64,000 bases of DNA, from assembly GCF_013030985.1 (NCBI RefSeq), contig NZ_WPYP01000008.1:62001-126000 (forward strand), in the 5' to 3' direction. Made by a program: the position numbers and the translations under genes. The stretch comes from Ruegeria arenilitoris. Lineage in GTDB: Bacteria; Pseudomonadota; Alphaproteobacteria; Rhodobacterales; Rhodobacteraceae. Numbering within the stretch: position 1 is the stretch's first letter; each line of letters begins with the position of its first letter. A model generated the notes under the pieces. The model worked only from the letters and a program-made list of their open reading frames with translations. It was not told the origin of the DNA and searched no databases. Of the stretch, positions 35,201 through 42,887 are shown one piece after another.

Positions 35201-36283
35201 GCCCGCAACCGGCAGCACTACGGTATTCCCGTCCGGCGGAGTGATCCGGCCCTGTAAAGCCGCAAGTTTCAGGGTGCCGCCTTCGGCCAGCTGTAACTCA
35301 CCTTTCAGGTCCAAAGCCTGCGTGGTCAGTTCCAGATCGGGGATGTCCAAAGCTCCTTGCGGTTTGGTTTGACCGTCCACGAAAAGCCGTGTCTTGGTGC
35401 CAAAGAACGGGTCCAAATCCTCGGCCATGAAGGGGGTCAGGTCACCCCCCAGATCGGCGGTAAAGGCGATCCCGTCCGCCGCTCCGGTTTCTGCTGCTCG
35501 CAGCTCAACCTGTCCTGTCACCCGAGGCTGTTTGTCACTGCTCAGCGCGATATCGGCAGTGAAATCGGTCAGGGGGCCTGCGCCTTTGGCGGTAAAGCCG
35601 ATCGGAGGACTGTCTGGGATCTTCAGTGCGGTTGAAATCAGGCCGCCCTCGGCCTCGTTCACGTCCAGATCCAGATTGATTTCGCGCGACGCGTTCTGGA
35701 ACCCGGCGGTCAGCTTGATCCTGTCACCGGCGCGGTCCAGTCGGGTAATATCCAGGTTGGTGTCCAACGTGCCATCGGCCAGCGACAGGTTGCCGGTCAC
35801 AGACAAAGCCGCAGAGACCCCGATCAGAGGCTCACCCAGCAACAGCTCATCCACCCGGATCTCGCCAATCTCAATAGAAACAGGCAGTTCGGGCAGTTGA
35901 AAAGGCTGTGTTTCGACCGAAGGCGGCGGGGCCTCTTTGGTGGTTGTGCCGGGGGTGCGGGCGATGTCGATCTCTTGCGCCGTCAGGGCATTGACGGAAA
36001 ACCGCCCCCGGATCAGGGCCAGTCGGTTCCAATCCAGCTCGGCATCCTTGATGGTCAGCCAGACACCTTCATCGTCCGAGACGGTGATCTCCTGGATCGT
36101 GGCGCGCGCGCTCAACGCGCCTTGCAGGCCTTTGACGGTGACGTTCTGATCATCGCCCGACAGCGTGTCCTGCAGGAAACGCTCCAACATACTTCCGCCG
36201 CCATCATCCTCCTGCGCGATCACGGGAGGGGCGGTCACGATCAGTATCGTGGTCAGAACGGGATATGAATAACGCCGTATCAA
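32201..36283 (-). CDS. tamB: Translocation and assembly module subunit TamB
   Basis: A 1360-residue periplasm-spanning protein. The N-terminus MIRRYSYPVLTTILIVTAPPVIAQ is a signal sequence or anchor. The long middle is a beta-rich AsmA-like repeat region with repeated units of the type F-x-G-L-A-K-R-x-L-D-G-S. The last ~350 residues are the TamB C-terminal domain ending VRGTVDGRGETGLGLFFERDY. It works with TamA to insert outer-membrane proteins or move lipids between membranes. ATGA overlap with the tamA stop couples the two. Confidence 0.93.
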   Translation of the reverse strand: MIRRYSYPVLTTILIVTAPPVIAQEDDGGGSMLERFLQDTLSGDDQNVTVKGLQGALSARATIQEITVSDDEGVWLTIKDAELDWNRLALIRGRFSVNALTAQEIDIARTPGTTTKEAPPPSVETQPFQLPELPVSIEIGEIRVDELLLGEPLIGVSAALSVTGNLSLADGTLDTNLDITRLDRAGDRIKLTAGFQNASREINLDLDVNEAEGGLISTALKIPDSPPIGFTAKGAGPLTDFTADIALSSDKQPRVTGQVELRAAETGAADGIAFTADLGGDLTPFMAEDLDPFFGTKTRLFVDGQTKPQGALDIPDLELTTQALDLKGELQLAEGGTLKLAALQGRITPPDGNTVVLPVAGGDTSIEAAQISALFDQKNGNLWDLSLTADAFQSPQAKLDNARITAQGTLEQGEAFTVTGDLQAIVDGIDLNDQALNTALGQRITLDGQFDYGSDQSLNLSGFELVGTDYTLALDALIDGLTSGLTVDGSAKLDASDLARFSDLAQMDLGGEASVRVEGKGSPLERSFDGKVVVEGRDLVTGRDDIDPVIKGETTITLDASRGSDGITIREFDLNSEAAQAQASGEVTTPDGNLTIDGQARVNAPDLSVFSGLAKRELDGSLKAELDGKGTVQTLEFDGTASVTGQDIKTGMTDLDPLLTGKTVITWDGARATDKIDIRKATINGKALTAQVAATVDDPTGDLAVDGSAKVNAPDLSLFSGLAKRDLAGSIAANLQGSAALASKAFDIQGSVNADDIQTGIELVDKLIQGRTTLNVDAEKNQEGVDIRTFRLQGTALSASASGKLDRDAGGLNFTAKLDDVSRVLTTMSGPLTLEGNVAPTGSGLEGTMRLNGPDSSYAALTGTVDTDGTADLDFDAKLNKIERFAPEFPGTIAATGNAKRKSGVWTIDGSANGPAEISSTVAGTFDENSGEADLRAQGGVNLGVANLFISPNKIDGTARHNLRLKGKPALESLSGSITTSGTSLAIPEAGQTITGISGSVELAQSRATISLNGGMRAGGNFTVSGPLDLTPPLNANIVTRLNQLVVTDKLLYETTLNGEIALTGALAGNSALSGQITFEETNINLAAAAGAVGAAPIPEIEHINESRASYITRERARLIAEEGASKSDSRMALDISLLAPKAVFVRGRGVNAELGGNLFIGGTTAAVIPSGQIELIRGNFDILGRRLALTKGIVTLQGDLTPYIEFASSTSTSEGTATIEISGPLDAPEVDVYSDPERPAEEALAMLLFGNSFSELSPFVIAQMAASLAQLSGAGGDATKGLRDSTGVDTVDIGATAGGAGRLGAGAYLSDNLYTDFTVNTEGDTEVNLNLDVTDSFTVRGTVDGRGETGLGLFFERDY

Positions 36284-38085
36284 AATGCCTGTCCGATCCC
36301 GATATAGAACTGCAGCCCGCTGCCGGTCTCGCCCTGCACGGGCAAGGCCAGGTCCAGACGCAGCGGGCCGAACCCGCCCAGATCATACCGCACCCCAAGG
36401 CCGGCGCCCGAGTGGTATTCAGCATCGCTGCCGATAAAGGACGACGTGTCCACGGTACCGAAATCGTAAAATCCGACAAGGGATATTGTGTCTGTGATCT
36501 TTCCGCGAACCTCGCCGGACAGCCCAAGGAAGGACTTGCCCCCAGCTACGCCACCGTTGACCGGAATGCCGAGGCTTTCAAAGGGTTGCCCGCGCACGGT
36601 TCCCGCACCGCCCGAGAAGAACAGGAAATCCGGCGTCACACCGCTGGGAGAGGGGCCAATCACCGATCCCAGCTGAACACGGCCCGCCAGTACCAGCCGT
36701 CCTCCGGTGTTGAGGCTGGTGTAACCGCGCCCGTCAAAGAACAGCCGAATGCCGTTGTGAGTGCCGGACAGGCCGACGAAAGGCATCGCTTGCGAGTCCA
36801 GATAGAACCCGCGTGTGGCGCTGACCTTGCTGTCACGTTCATCCCATTCCGACCGGAGCGGGATGATGAAATATCGAAACTTGCGGCCACTGCCATAGGC
36901 ATCATCTGCATCCGACCATTGGAAACCGGCCGAGGCTTCGGCATAGAGCCGGTCAGAGAAGGTGCGCCGCGCACCATAGGCCAGCGACGCGACCGATACG
37001 TTGTAGTTCTCGGTATTGCGCCGCTCCAGCAGCGCGCTCCAGAAGGTGTTGTCATCCGGGCCCAGCCGGTCGGGCTGATCCAGACGCAGGCCGATACGGC
37101 CATCCAGGTCCTCGGACCCGCCGATGTTGCGCAGCGCTGCTTCGAACCGCAACCGTTCCGCGCGGCGGAACACGTTTCGGTGGGTCCAGGTTGCGGTCAC
37201 ATCCAACCCTGCGTTCGAGGCAAGCTCGACCCCGAAGGTCAGGCGGCGTTTGGGCATGTCTTCGAACGTGGCGTCGAAATCCAGTGTGCCGTCGGGGTTG
37301 GGAGTTTCATGTTCCTTGATCGACACGACGCTGAACGTGCCGGTGCGGCGCAACCGCGTGCCTACCTTCTGGATTTTCTCTGGTGAATACACCTCGCCCG
37401 AGGGGAAACCGGCGATCTTTTCAATCGACCGGTAGCGGACATCCGTGTCGCCCTTGATGATCATCTTGCCAAAGGTCAGCTGCGGACCCGGTGCAAGGTC
37501 GATCTCGGCGTCCAGCCGATCTTGCGCGTGACGGGCGATGACCTTTTGACCTTCGACTGCCGCCTTTGCGTGGCCGGTCTCGCGCCAGCCTTGAACCCCA
37601 GCTGACGCCGCCTGTTGGATGGCGCCGGTCGTGGCCAGCTTGCCGGGGGCAAACTCTTCGGGCAGGACCGTGCCCGGCGCAACCGGTTCAACGACGGCGG
37701 TGCCGAACGTGAAGGTGGGGCCGGTATTCACCGTGATGACGGCGCGGTTGATCGCGTTGGGCACGGTGAGCGAGCTCATGTCCGCAGCTTCCTGCCCGTC
37801 CAGCTTGATGCTGACGACCGGGCTGAAATAGCCCTCGTCATACAGAATCTGAACGATGGTGCGGTAATCCGACAACGCCGCGGACAGGATTTCCAGCGGC
37901 GTATCCAGTCCCCTGTTTTCGGCGGTCGCGACCGAGGATGTCTCTTCGATGCGTTCGATCAGCGCCTTCGGAGCACCCGGTGCCGAGAGCGTCGTTTCAA
38001 GCGCAGCCAGTGATGAAGGTAGAGCGGCGGCGGCCATGCCAAGAAGGCAATTTTTCACAAAGGCCCGCGGCCTGCGTCCCGGCAT
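36280..38085 (-). CDS. tamA: Outer-membrane assembly protein TamA (Omp85 family)
   Basis: A 601-residue Omp85 protein. A signal peptide (MPGRRPRAFVKNCLLGMAAAALPSSLAA) is followed by three POTRA-type domains over residues ~30-260 and a C-terminal 16-strand barrel with the VRGQPFESLG motif (V-R-G lid loop) and terminal ...LQFYIGIGQAF. The start at 38085 is preferred over an ATG at 38154: GGAG lies seven bases upstream and the signal peptide then has normal length. It lies directly before tamB with an ATGA overlap. Confidence 0.92.
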   Translation of the reverse strand: MPGRRPRAFVKNCLLGMAAAALPSSLAALETTLSAPGAPKALIERIEETSSVATAENRGLDTPLEILSAALSDYRTIVQILYDEGYFSPVVSIKLDGQEAADMSSLTVPNAINRAVITVNTGPTFTFGTAVVEPVAPGTVLPEEFAPGKLATTGAIQQAASAGVQGWRETGHAKAAVEGQKVIARHAQDRLDAEIDLAPGPQLTFGKMIIKGDTDVRYRSIEKIAGFPSGEVYSPEKIQKVGTRLRRTGTFSVVSIKEHETPNPDGTLDFDATFEDMPKRRLTFGVELASNAGLDVTATWTHRNVFRRAERLRFEAALRNIGGSEDLDGRIGLRLDQPDRLGPDDNTFWSALLERRNTENYNVSVASLAYGARRTFSDRLYAEASAGFQWSDADDAYGSGRKFRYFIIPLRSEWDERDSKVSATRGFYLDSQAMPFVGLSGTHNGIRLFFDGRGYTSLNTGGRLVLAGRVQLGSVIGPSPSGVTPDFLFFSGGAGTVRGQPFESLGIPVNGGVAGGKSFLGLSGEVRGKITDTISLVGFYDFGTVDTSSFIGSDAEYHSGAGLGVRYDLGGFGPLRLDLALPVQGETGSGLQFYIGIGQAF

Positions 38086-38230
38086 CGAATGGCTCCAACT
38101 GCCCCAAGTCGAAATCAATTTCGCCGTCTTATGCAAAGCGACGGCTGGTTTCATTCATGTTAGAGCATCAGTTTCTGCGCAGGGAAAGAGGTTATCGAAA
38201 ACAATGCCGAATTAATGGGCCCTGTTGTGA

Positions 38231-39444
38231 TCAGGACCCGGCATTTCTGAACCAGCGGACGATCGCGGCGCGGTCTTCGGGCTCCATGTAGGTCACGTTG
38301 GCTGGCGGCATGGCGTGACTGACGCCCGTCTGCAGATAGATTTGTCTGGCATTGCGGGCGATATCGCCTTCGGTTTCCAGCGGCACGCCTTTTGGGGCCC
38401 ACTGAATACCCTCCCACACCGGTTCGCGGGCATGGCACATGGAACAACGGCCAATACAACGTCTTTAGCATCTTCAAAGCCGTCTGCGGCGGCGAATTTC
38501 TGTTCAAAGGGCGTCAGCGGCTGCATCTCGGCCTCTTCCAGCGGTTTGTACATGGGCGCGGTGGACAGCCACATGATGGCAATGAACCTCATCGCGGCAA
38601 CCGCCCAGGTCCAGGTCGGGTTCCCGGAGCGGGCGTGGCGGGTGTTGAAATAGTGCCGGATGGTGACACCCATCAAGAACACCAGTGCGGCGATGATCCA
38701 GTTGTATTCGGTCGCAAAGGCCAGCGGGTAGTGGTTGGACAGCATCAGGAACACGACCGGCAGCGTCAGGTAGTTGTTGTGGGTGGAGCGCAGCTTGTCG
38801 ATCTTGCCGTATTTCGGGTCCGGCGTGCGACCATTCTTCAGATCATCCACCACGAACCGCTGGTTTGGCATGATGATGAAGAACACGTTTGCAGTCATGA
38901 TCGTGGCGATAAAAGCCCCCAGATGCAGCATCATTGCCCGGCCGGTGAAGATCTGGTTATACCCCCAGCCCACCGCCACCAGCAGAACGAACAGCAGCAG
39001 GGTGGGACGTTCCCCCAGCCCGGATTTGCACAGGAAATCATAGATCAGCCAGCCCACGGTCAACGAGGCCGCAGAGATAAGGATCCCCAGCCACAGTGCC
39101 AAATCGGCCATTTCGGCGTCGATCAGATACAACTCACTGCCGACCCAATAGACGAGCATCAACAGCGCTGCACCGCTGAGCCAGGTTGCGTAGCTTTCCC
39201 ATTTGAATCAGGTCAGGTGGTCCGGCATCCGCCCGGGCGCGACCAGGTATTTCTGGAGGTGATAAAAGCCGCCGCCATGCACCTGCCATTCCTCGCCATC
39301 CGCCGGGCCGGGGATGTTTCGGTTAAGGCCAAGGTCCAGCGTGATGAAGTAGAAGGACCATCCGATCCAGGCAATCGCGGTGATGACGTGCAGCCAGCGC
39401 ACGGCAAAACCCATCCAATCCCAGAACACGGCGAATTCGAACAT
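38231..39444 (-). pseudogene. puuD: Urate hydroxylase PuuD, disrupted
   Basis: The gene should encode a ~400-residue membrane-bound urate hydroxylase: eight or so transmembrane helices followed by a C-terminal cytochrome c domain. The start at 39444 gives MFEFAVFWDWMGFAVRWLHV and reads normally to DHLT, where TGA at 39208-39210 replaces the expected Trp codon; the frame continues directly as FKWESYATWLSG. It then runs to about 38465, where the frame shifts. The cytochrome c part (CSMCHAREPVWEG, then a Met ligand in SHAMPPA) continues in another frame to 38231. A short copy-error deletion at a repeated GGCCGTTGT would explain the shift. With two lesions it is most likely non-functional, unless these are sequence errors. 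Confidence 0.82.
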
Positions 39445-39539
39445 GAGAGGTTTCTCAGGTAAGTTACCGTCACACAGGCCAACGGGCTTTTCTCCGGTAT
39501 TCCCGTATATTGTCAAATTGTATCAAAAAAAACGATAAG

Positions 39540-40146
39540 ATGTCCTATCTCGACAATATCCGCACGATTGTTCGTGTCTATGATCCGGGCAGCATGTCCG
39601 CTGCTGGCCGCGATTTGCGGATTTCGCCGGCCGTGTCCTCGGCGCGGATTTCTCAGTTTGAGGATCACCTGGGCGTGCGCCTGTTCCAGCGCCCCACGCG
39701 CAACCTCAGCCCGACCGAGCAGGGGCGGGCGTTTTATCCCGGTGCGGTCGCGGTGTTGGATGCGGTGGACGACGCCAAGGCGCAGGTGGTGAACCTGACC
39801 GAAGCACCGCGGATCGTTGTTCGTCGCAGCGCCACTGGGGGTAGGGCACAGGCTGCTTGCACCACATGTGCCTGTTTTTCTGGAGGAATACCCCGAGATC
39901 GATGTCCGTCTCCGCCTGACGGACCGGTTTGTGGACCTGACAACTGAAGGGCTAGATCTGGCGTTTTTTTTTGGTCAGCCCGAAGACAGCACCTTGCGCA
40001 TCCGCAAGATCGCCGATTGCCAAAGGGTGCTTTGCGCCGCTCCAGACTATGTGCAGCGCAAGGGGATGACGCAGACAGGTGCAGACCTGATCTCGGGCAA
40101 GCACGAATGCCTGAACCTGCGCTTTCCCGGAGCAACGGAATTCTGA
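39540..40146 (+). pseudogene. LysR-family regulator, frameshifted and truncated
   Basis: The gene starts with a normal winged HTH (MSYLDNIRTIVRVYDPGSMSAAGRDLRISPAVSSARISQFEDHLGVRLFQRPTRNLSPTEQG) and reads to about 39810, after LTEAP. There the reading frame moves by +1 (a loss of two bases or gain of one), and the effector domain resumes as GSLFVAAPLGVGHRLLAPHVPVFLEEYPEIDVRLRLTDRFVDLTTEGLDLAFFFG. It stops at 40144-40146 after FPGATEF, about 90 residues short of a normal LysR protein; GC-rich repeat-like sequence follows. It is divergent from puuD and was probably its local regulator. Two faults make it a pseudogene, or one area of poor sequence. Confidence 0.8.
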
Positions 40147-40279
40147 GGCTTCGGACAAGTAAATGCCCCTGCCCCTGTTTGCGTCCTGCGGACGCCACAC
40201 AGCGTTGGGCCAAGCGCCGCAGCAGAGCCGCGGCGCGGTCGCGCCAAATTGTACGGTCGGGGGAATGAGCACGGGACCG

Positions 40280-40358
40280 CGACACGCCTGAAAGGCGTGG
40301 CGCCCGGCCCAACGGGAGGTGCCCCGTCAGGGGCGGCCGACGGGCGGGAGCCTTGCAG
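40280..40358 (-). repeat. GC-rich palindromic repeat, copy 1
   Basis: Read on the minus strand this holds CTCCCGCCCG, then CCCGTTGGGCCGGGC, then ACGCC-TTTC-GGCGT-type hairpins. The words CTCCCGCCCG and CCCGTTGGGCCGGGC recur in the same order at 42797-42850, so both are copies of one dispersed element. The 219-base gap 40147-40365 is otherwise without a gene. Confidence 0.45.
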
Positions 40359-40365
40359 GTCGCGT

Positions 40366-40722
40366 TCAACTGCCCCGATAGGTCGAGTAGCCGTAAGGTG
40401 ACAGTAACAAGGGTACGTGGTAATGCGCGTTCGGATCGGACATGCCGAAACGGATCGGCACCAGATCCAGAAACAGTGGGTCCTCGGCCGCCTGACCTGT
40501 GGCACGCAGGTAGTCTCCGGCATAGAACACCAACTCGTAGCTGCCCGTTCTGAATTCCTCCTGCGGTAGGATCGGGCTGTTGGTGCGGCCGTCCGCATTC
40601 GTCTCGGTTTCGGCCAGTTTGCGGCGGGTGTCCCCGGTGATTTCGTGCAGGGCCATCCGCAGCCCTTGGGCCGGGCAACCGCGTGCCGTGTCCAGAACGT
40701 GGGTTGTCAGATAACCTGCCAC
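40366..40722 (-). CDS. uraH: 5-hydroxyisourate hydrolase
   Basis: A 118-residue transthyretin-like enzyme that hydrolyses 5-hydroxyisourate, the product of urate oxidation. Conserved: LTTHVLDTARGCPA with the N-terminal His-Val-Leu-Asp motif, YHVPLLLSPYGYSTYRGS with the C-terminal YRGS. The start is GTG at 40722, fixed by AGGAGG seven bases upstream. It lies divergently from the allantoinase/OHCU gene and follows PuuD in the pathway. Confidence 0.95.
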   Translation of the reverse strand: MAGYLTTHVLDTARGCPAQGLRMALHEITGDTRRKLAETETNADGRTNSPILPQEEFRTGSYELVFYAGDYLRATGQAAEDPLFLDLVPIRFGMSDPNAHYHVPLLLSPYGYSTYRGS

Positions 40723-40883
40723 GAGGGCCTCCTTTGATTTGTCTTAAGCTTTGTCGCAGTCTGGCGCAAAGTTCGAAACAGTGGAAATGGCGAAAGAACC
40801 GGAAACAGCGTTCGGATTAGTTTGATAATCAATCGCGTGTTTCTGGGCTAAGGCTGACGAAACGCACAAGTACGGAAGACGCC

Positions 40884-42302
40884 ATGCAGCCGCCTCGATA
40901 CCCTCGTGACATGATCGGATACGGAGCCAACCCGCCCGACGCCAAATGGCCCGGCGGTGCCAAGCTGGCTGTGCAGATCGTGCTGAACTACGAAGAGGGC
41001 GGCGAGAACAACATCCTGCACGGCGATCCCGCGTCCGAGGCGTTCCTGTCCGAGATCGTGGGTGTTGCGGCATGGCCCGGGCAGCGCCACTGGAATATGG
41101 AATCGATATACGAATACGGGTCGCGCGCAGGATTCTGGCGTCTACATCGGTTGATGCAGGACCTGCCGATCACGGTTTATGGCGTGGCGACAGCCTTGGC
41201 CCGGTCGCCGGATCAGGTTGCGGCAATGAAATCGGCAGGCTGGGAGATTGCCAGCCACGGCCTGAAATGGATCGAGCACAAGGACATGCCCGAGGATGAA
41301 GAGCGCGCGCAGATCGTCGAGGCCATCCGCCTGCATACCGAGGTCGTGGGAGAACGCCCGCGCGGTTGGTATACCGGGCGCTGTTCCGAAAACACCGTCC
41401 GGCTAGTGGCCGAAGAGGGCGGTTTTGCCTATGTCGCCGATACCTATGCCGACGATCTGCCCTTTTGGACGCAGACCGGCGGGCGGGATCAGTTGATCGT
41501 CCCCTATACGCTGGATTGCAACGATATGCGCTTTGCCACGCCGCAGGGGTTCAACTCGGGTGATCAGTTCTACACCTACCTCAAGGACAGTTTCGATGCG
41601 CTCTATGCCGAGGGTGAGGCCGGCGCGCCGAAAATGCTGTCGATCGGGTTGCATTGCCGCCTGATCGGGCGGCCCGGGCGGGTAGTGGCGTTGAAGCGGT
41701 TTCTGGACTATGCGCGCGGGTTCTCGGATGTCTGGTTCGCAACGCGGTTGCAGATTGCGGAACATTGGGCGGCGCAGCACCCCGCCGGTCAGCACCCGAA
41801 ACCGTCGCACATGCAACGGGATGAGTTTGTCGCGGCTTATGGAGGCATTTTCGAGCATTCCGCATGGATTGCGGAGCGGGCCTTTGATCTGGAACTTGGA
41901 CCGGCCCATGACACGGCGGGCGGCTTGCATAACGCGTTGGCACGGATGTTCCGCTCGGCTTCGGAGCAGGAACGCCTGGGCGTGTTGACCGCGCACCCTG
42001 ATCTGGCGGGCAAGCTGGCACAGGCCAAGCGATTGACGCAGGAAAGCACGTCCGAGCAGGCCTCGGCCGGGCTGGATGCATTGACCGATGAGGAGCGTGC
42101 CGCGTTCACCGAACTGAACCAGCGCTATACTGATACGTTCGGGTTCCCGTTCATCATTGCCGTGCGTGACCACGACAAGGCGTCAATCCTGCAGGCGTTT
42201 CAGCGGCGGATCGAACAGGACCGCGATACGGAATTTGCCGAGGCCTGCCGTCAGGTCGAGCGTATCGCGGAGTTCCGTTTGCGGGACGTGTTGCCCTCAT
42301 GA
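40884..42302 (+). CDS. puuE: Bifunctional allantoinase (PuuE) / OHCU decarboxylase (UraD)
   Basis: A 472-residue fusion. Residues 1 to ~300 are a PuuE-type (polysaccharide-deacetylase-like) allantoinase: NYEEGGENNILHGD, WPGQRHWNMESIYEYGSRAGFWRL, HGLKWIEHKDMPEDEE, WYTGRCSENTVRL and the C-terminal LSIGLHCRLIGRPGR. Residues ~306-472 are a 2-oxo-4-hydroxy-4-carboxy-5-ureidoimidazoline decarboxylase: FVAAYGGIFEHSAWIAERAF with the catalytic His, HPDLAGKLA and FGFPFIIAVRDH. One protein thus carries the steps around S-allantoin, the one that makes it and the one that opens it. The ATG follows a 160-base region shared with uraH. The stop overlaps allA (ATGA). Confidence 0.93.
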   Translation: MQPPRYPRDMIGYGANPPDAKWPGGAKLAVQIVLNYEEGGENNILHGDPASEAFLSEIVGVAAWPGQRHWNMESIYEYGSRAGFWRLHRLMQDLPITVYGVATALARSPDQVAAMKSAGWEIASHGLKWIEHKDMPEDEERAQIVEAIRLHTEVVGERPRGWYTGRCSENTVRLVAEEGGFAYVADTYADDLPFWTQTGGRDQLIVPYTLDCNDMRFATPQGFNSGDQFYTYLKDSFDALYAEGEAGAPKMLSIGLHCRLIGRPGRVVALKRFLDYARGFSDVWFATRLQIAEHWAAQHPAGQHPKPSHMQRDEFVAAYGGIFEHSAWIAERAFDLELGPAHDTAGGLHNALARMFRSASEQERLGVLTAHPDLAGKLAQAKRLTQESTSEQASAGLDALTDEERAAFTELNQRYTDTFGFPFIIAVRDHDKASILQAFQRRIEQDRDTEFAEACRQVERIAEFRLRDVLPS

Positions 42303-42787
42303 ATCATCGGATCGTTGCCGCGCCGCTGACCGCAGATGCCTTTGCGCCCTTTGGCGATGTGTTGGAAGTTGCGGGGAAAGCAGACAGGATCATCAATCAG
42401 GGGCAGTGCGGTCGGTATCACGATCGCGCGGGTTTGGATTTTTCCGACGGGCGCGCAGGGATCAGCCTGTTCAATGCCAACCCGCGAAGCTTGCCCTATC
42501 GGTTGGATATGGTCGAACGCCACCCCGATGGCAGTCAGGCCTTCATCCCAATGACGCAGCATTCGTTTCTGGTCATCGTCGCTCCGGATGTGGACGCGCG
42601 GCCGGGTAAGCCTTTGGCCTTTGTTACCGCGGCCGGTCAGGCAGTGAATTACCATCGGGGGACGTGGCATGGCGTTCTGACCCCGCTGCACGCTCCGGGC
42701 CTGTTTGCCGTTGTTGACCGGATCGGAGAGGGGGCTAATCTGGAAAAGGTGTGGTTCGAAGAACCTTATGAGGTGGTGGCAGGTTAA
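42299..42787 (+). CDS. allA: Ureidoglycolate lyase
   Basis: A 162-residue cupin-like enzyme that splits ureidoglycolate to glyoxylate and urea. The core FDGRAGISLFNANPRSLPYRLDMVERHPDGSQAFIPM and the NYHRGTWHGVLTPL segment match AllA, with the substrate-binding His and Arg residues. ATGA overlap with the allantoinase/OHCU gene couples it to the pathway. The glyoxylate formed could be passed to the 2-hydroxyacid dehydrogenase at 45715. Confidence 0.93.
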   Translation: MNHRIVAAPLTADAFAPFGDVLEVAGKADRIINQGQCGRYHDRAGLDFSDGRAGISLFNANPRSLPYRLDMVERHPDGSQAFIPMTQHSFLVIVAPDVDARPGKPLAFVTAAGQAVNYHRGTWHGVLTPLHAPGLFAVVDRIGEGANLEKVWFEEPYEVVAG

Positions 42788-42796
42788 AGCCGTCTC

Positions 42797-42850
42797 TCCC
42801 GCCCGGCCCCTGGCGCATCAAAGATGCTTGGGGCCCGTTGGGCCGGGCAG
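42797..42850 (+). repeat. GC-rich palindromic repeat, copy 2
   Basis: GCCCGGCCC and GGGCCGGGC close a long hairpin with an inner GCATC-AAA-GATGC stem, ending in CCCGTTGGGCCGGGC. The words CTCCCGCCCG and CCCGTTGGGCCGGGC match copy 1 at 40280-40358 in opposite orientation. It lies between allA and gap, convergent genes, and could also act as their terminator. Confidence 0.6.
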
Positions 42851-42887
42851 CGCGCGGGTAAGCCCGCCCGCTGCGGTATCGCCCGTG

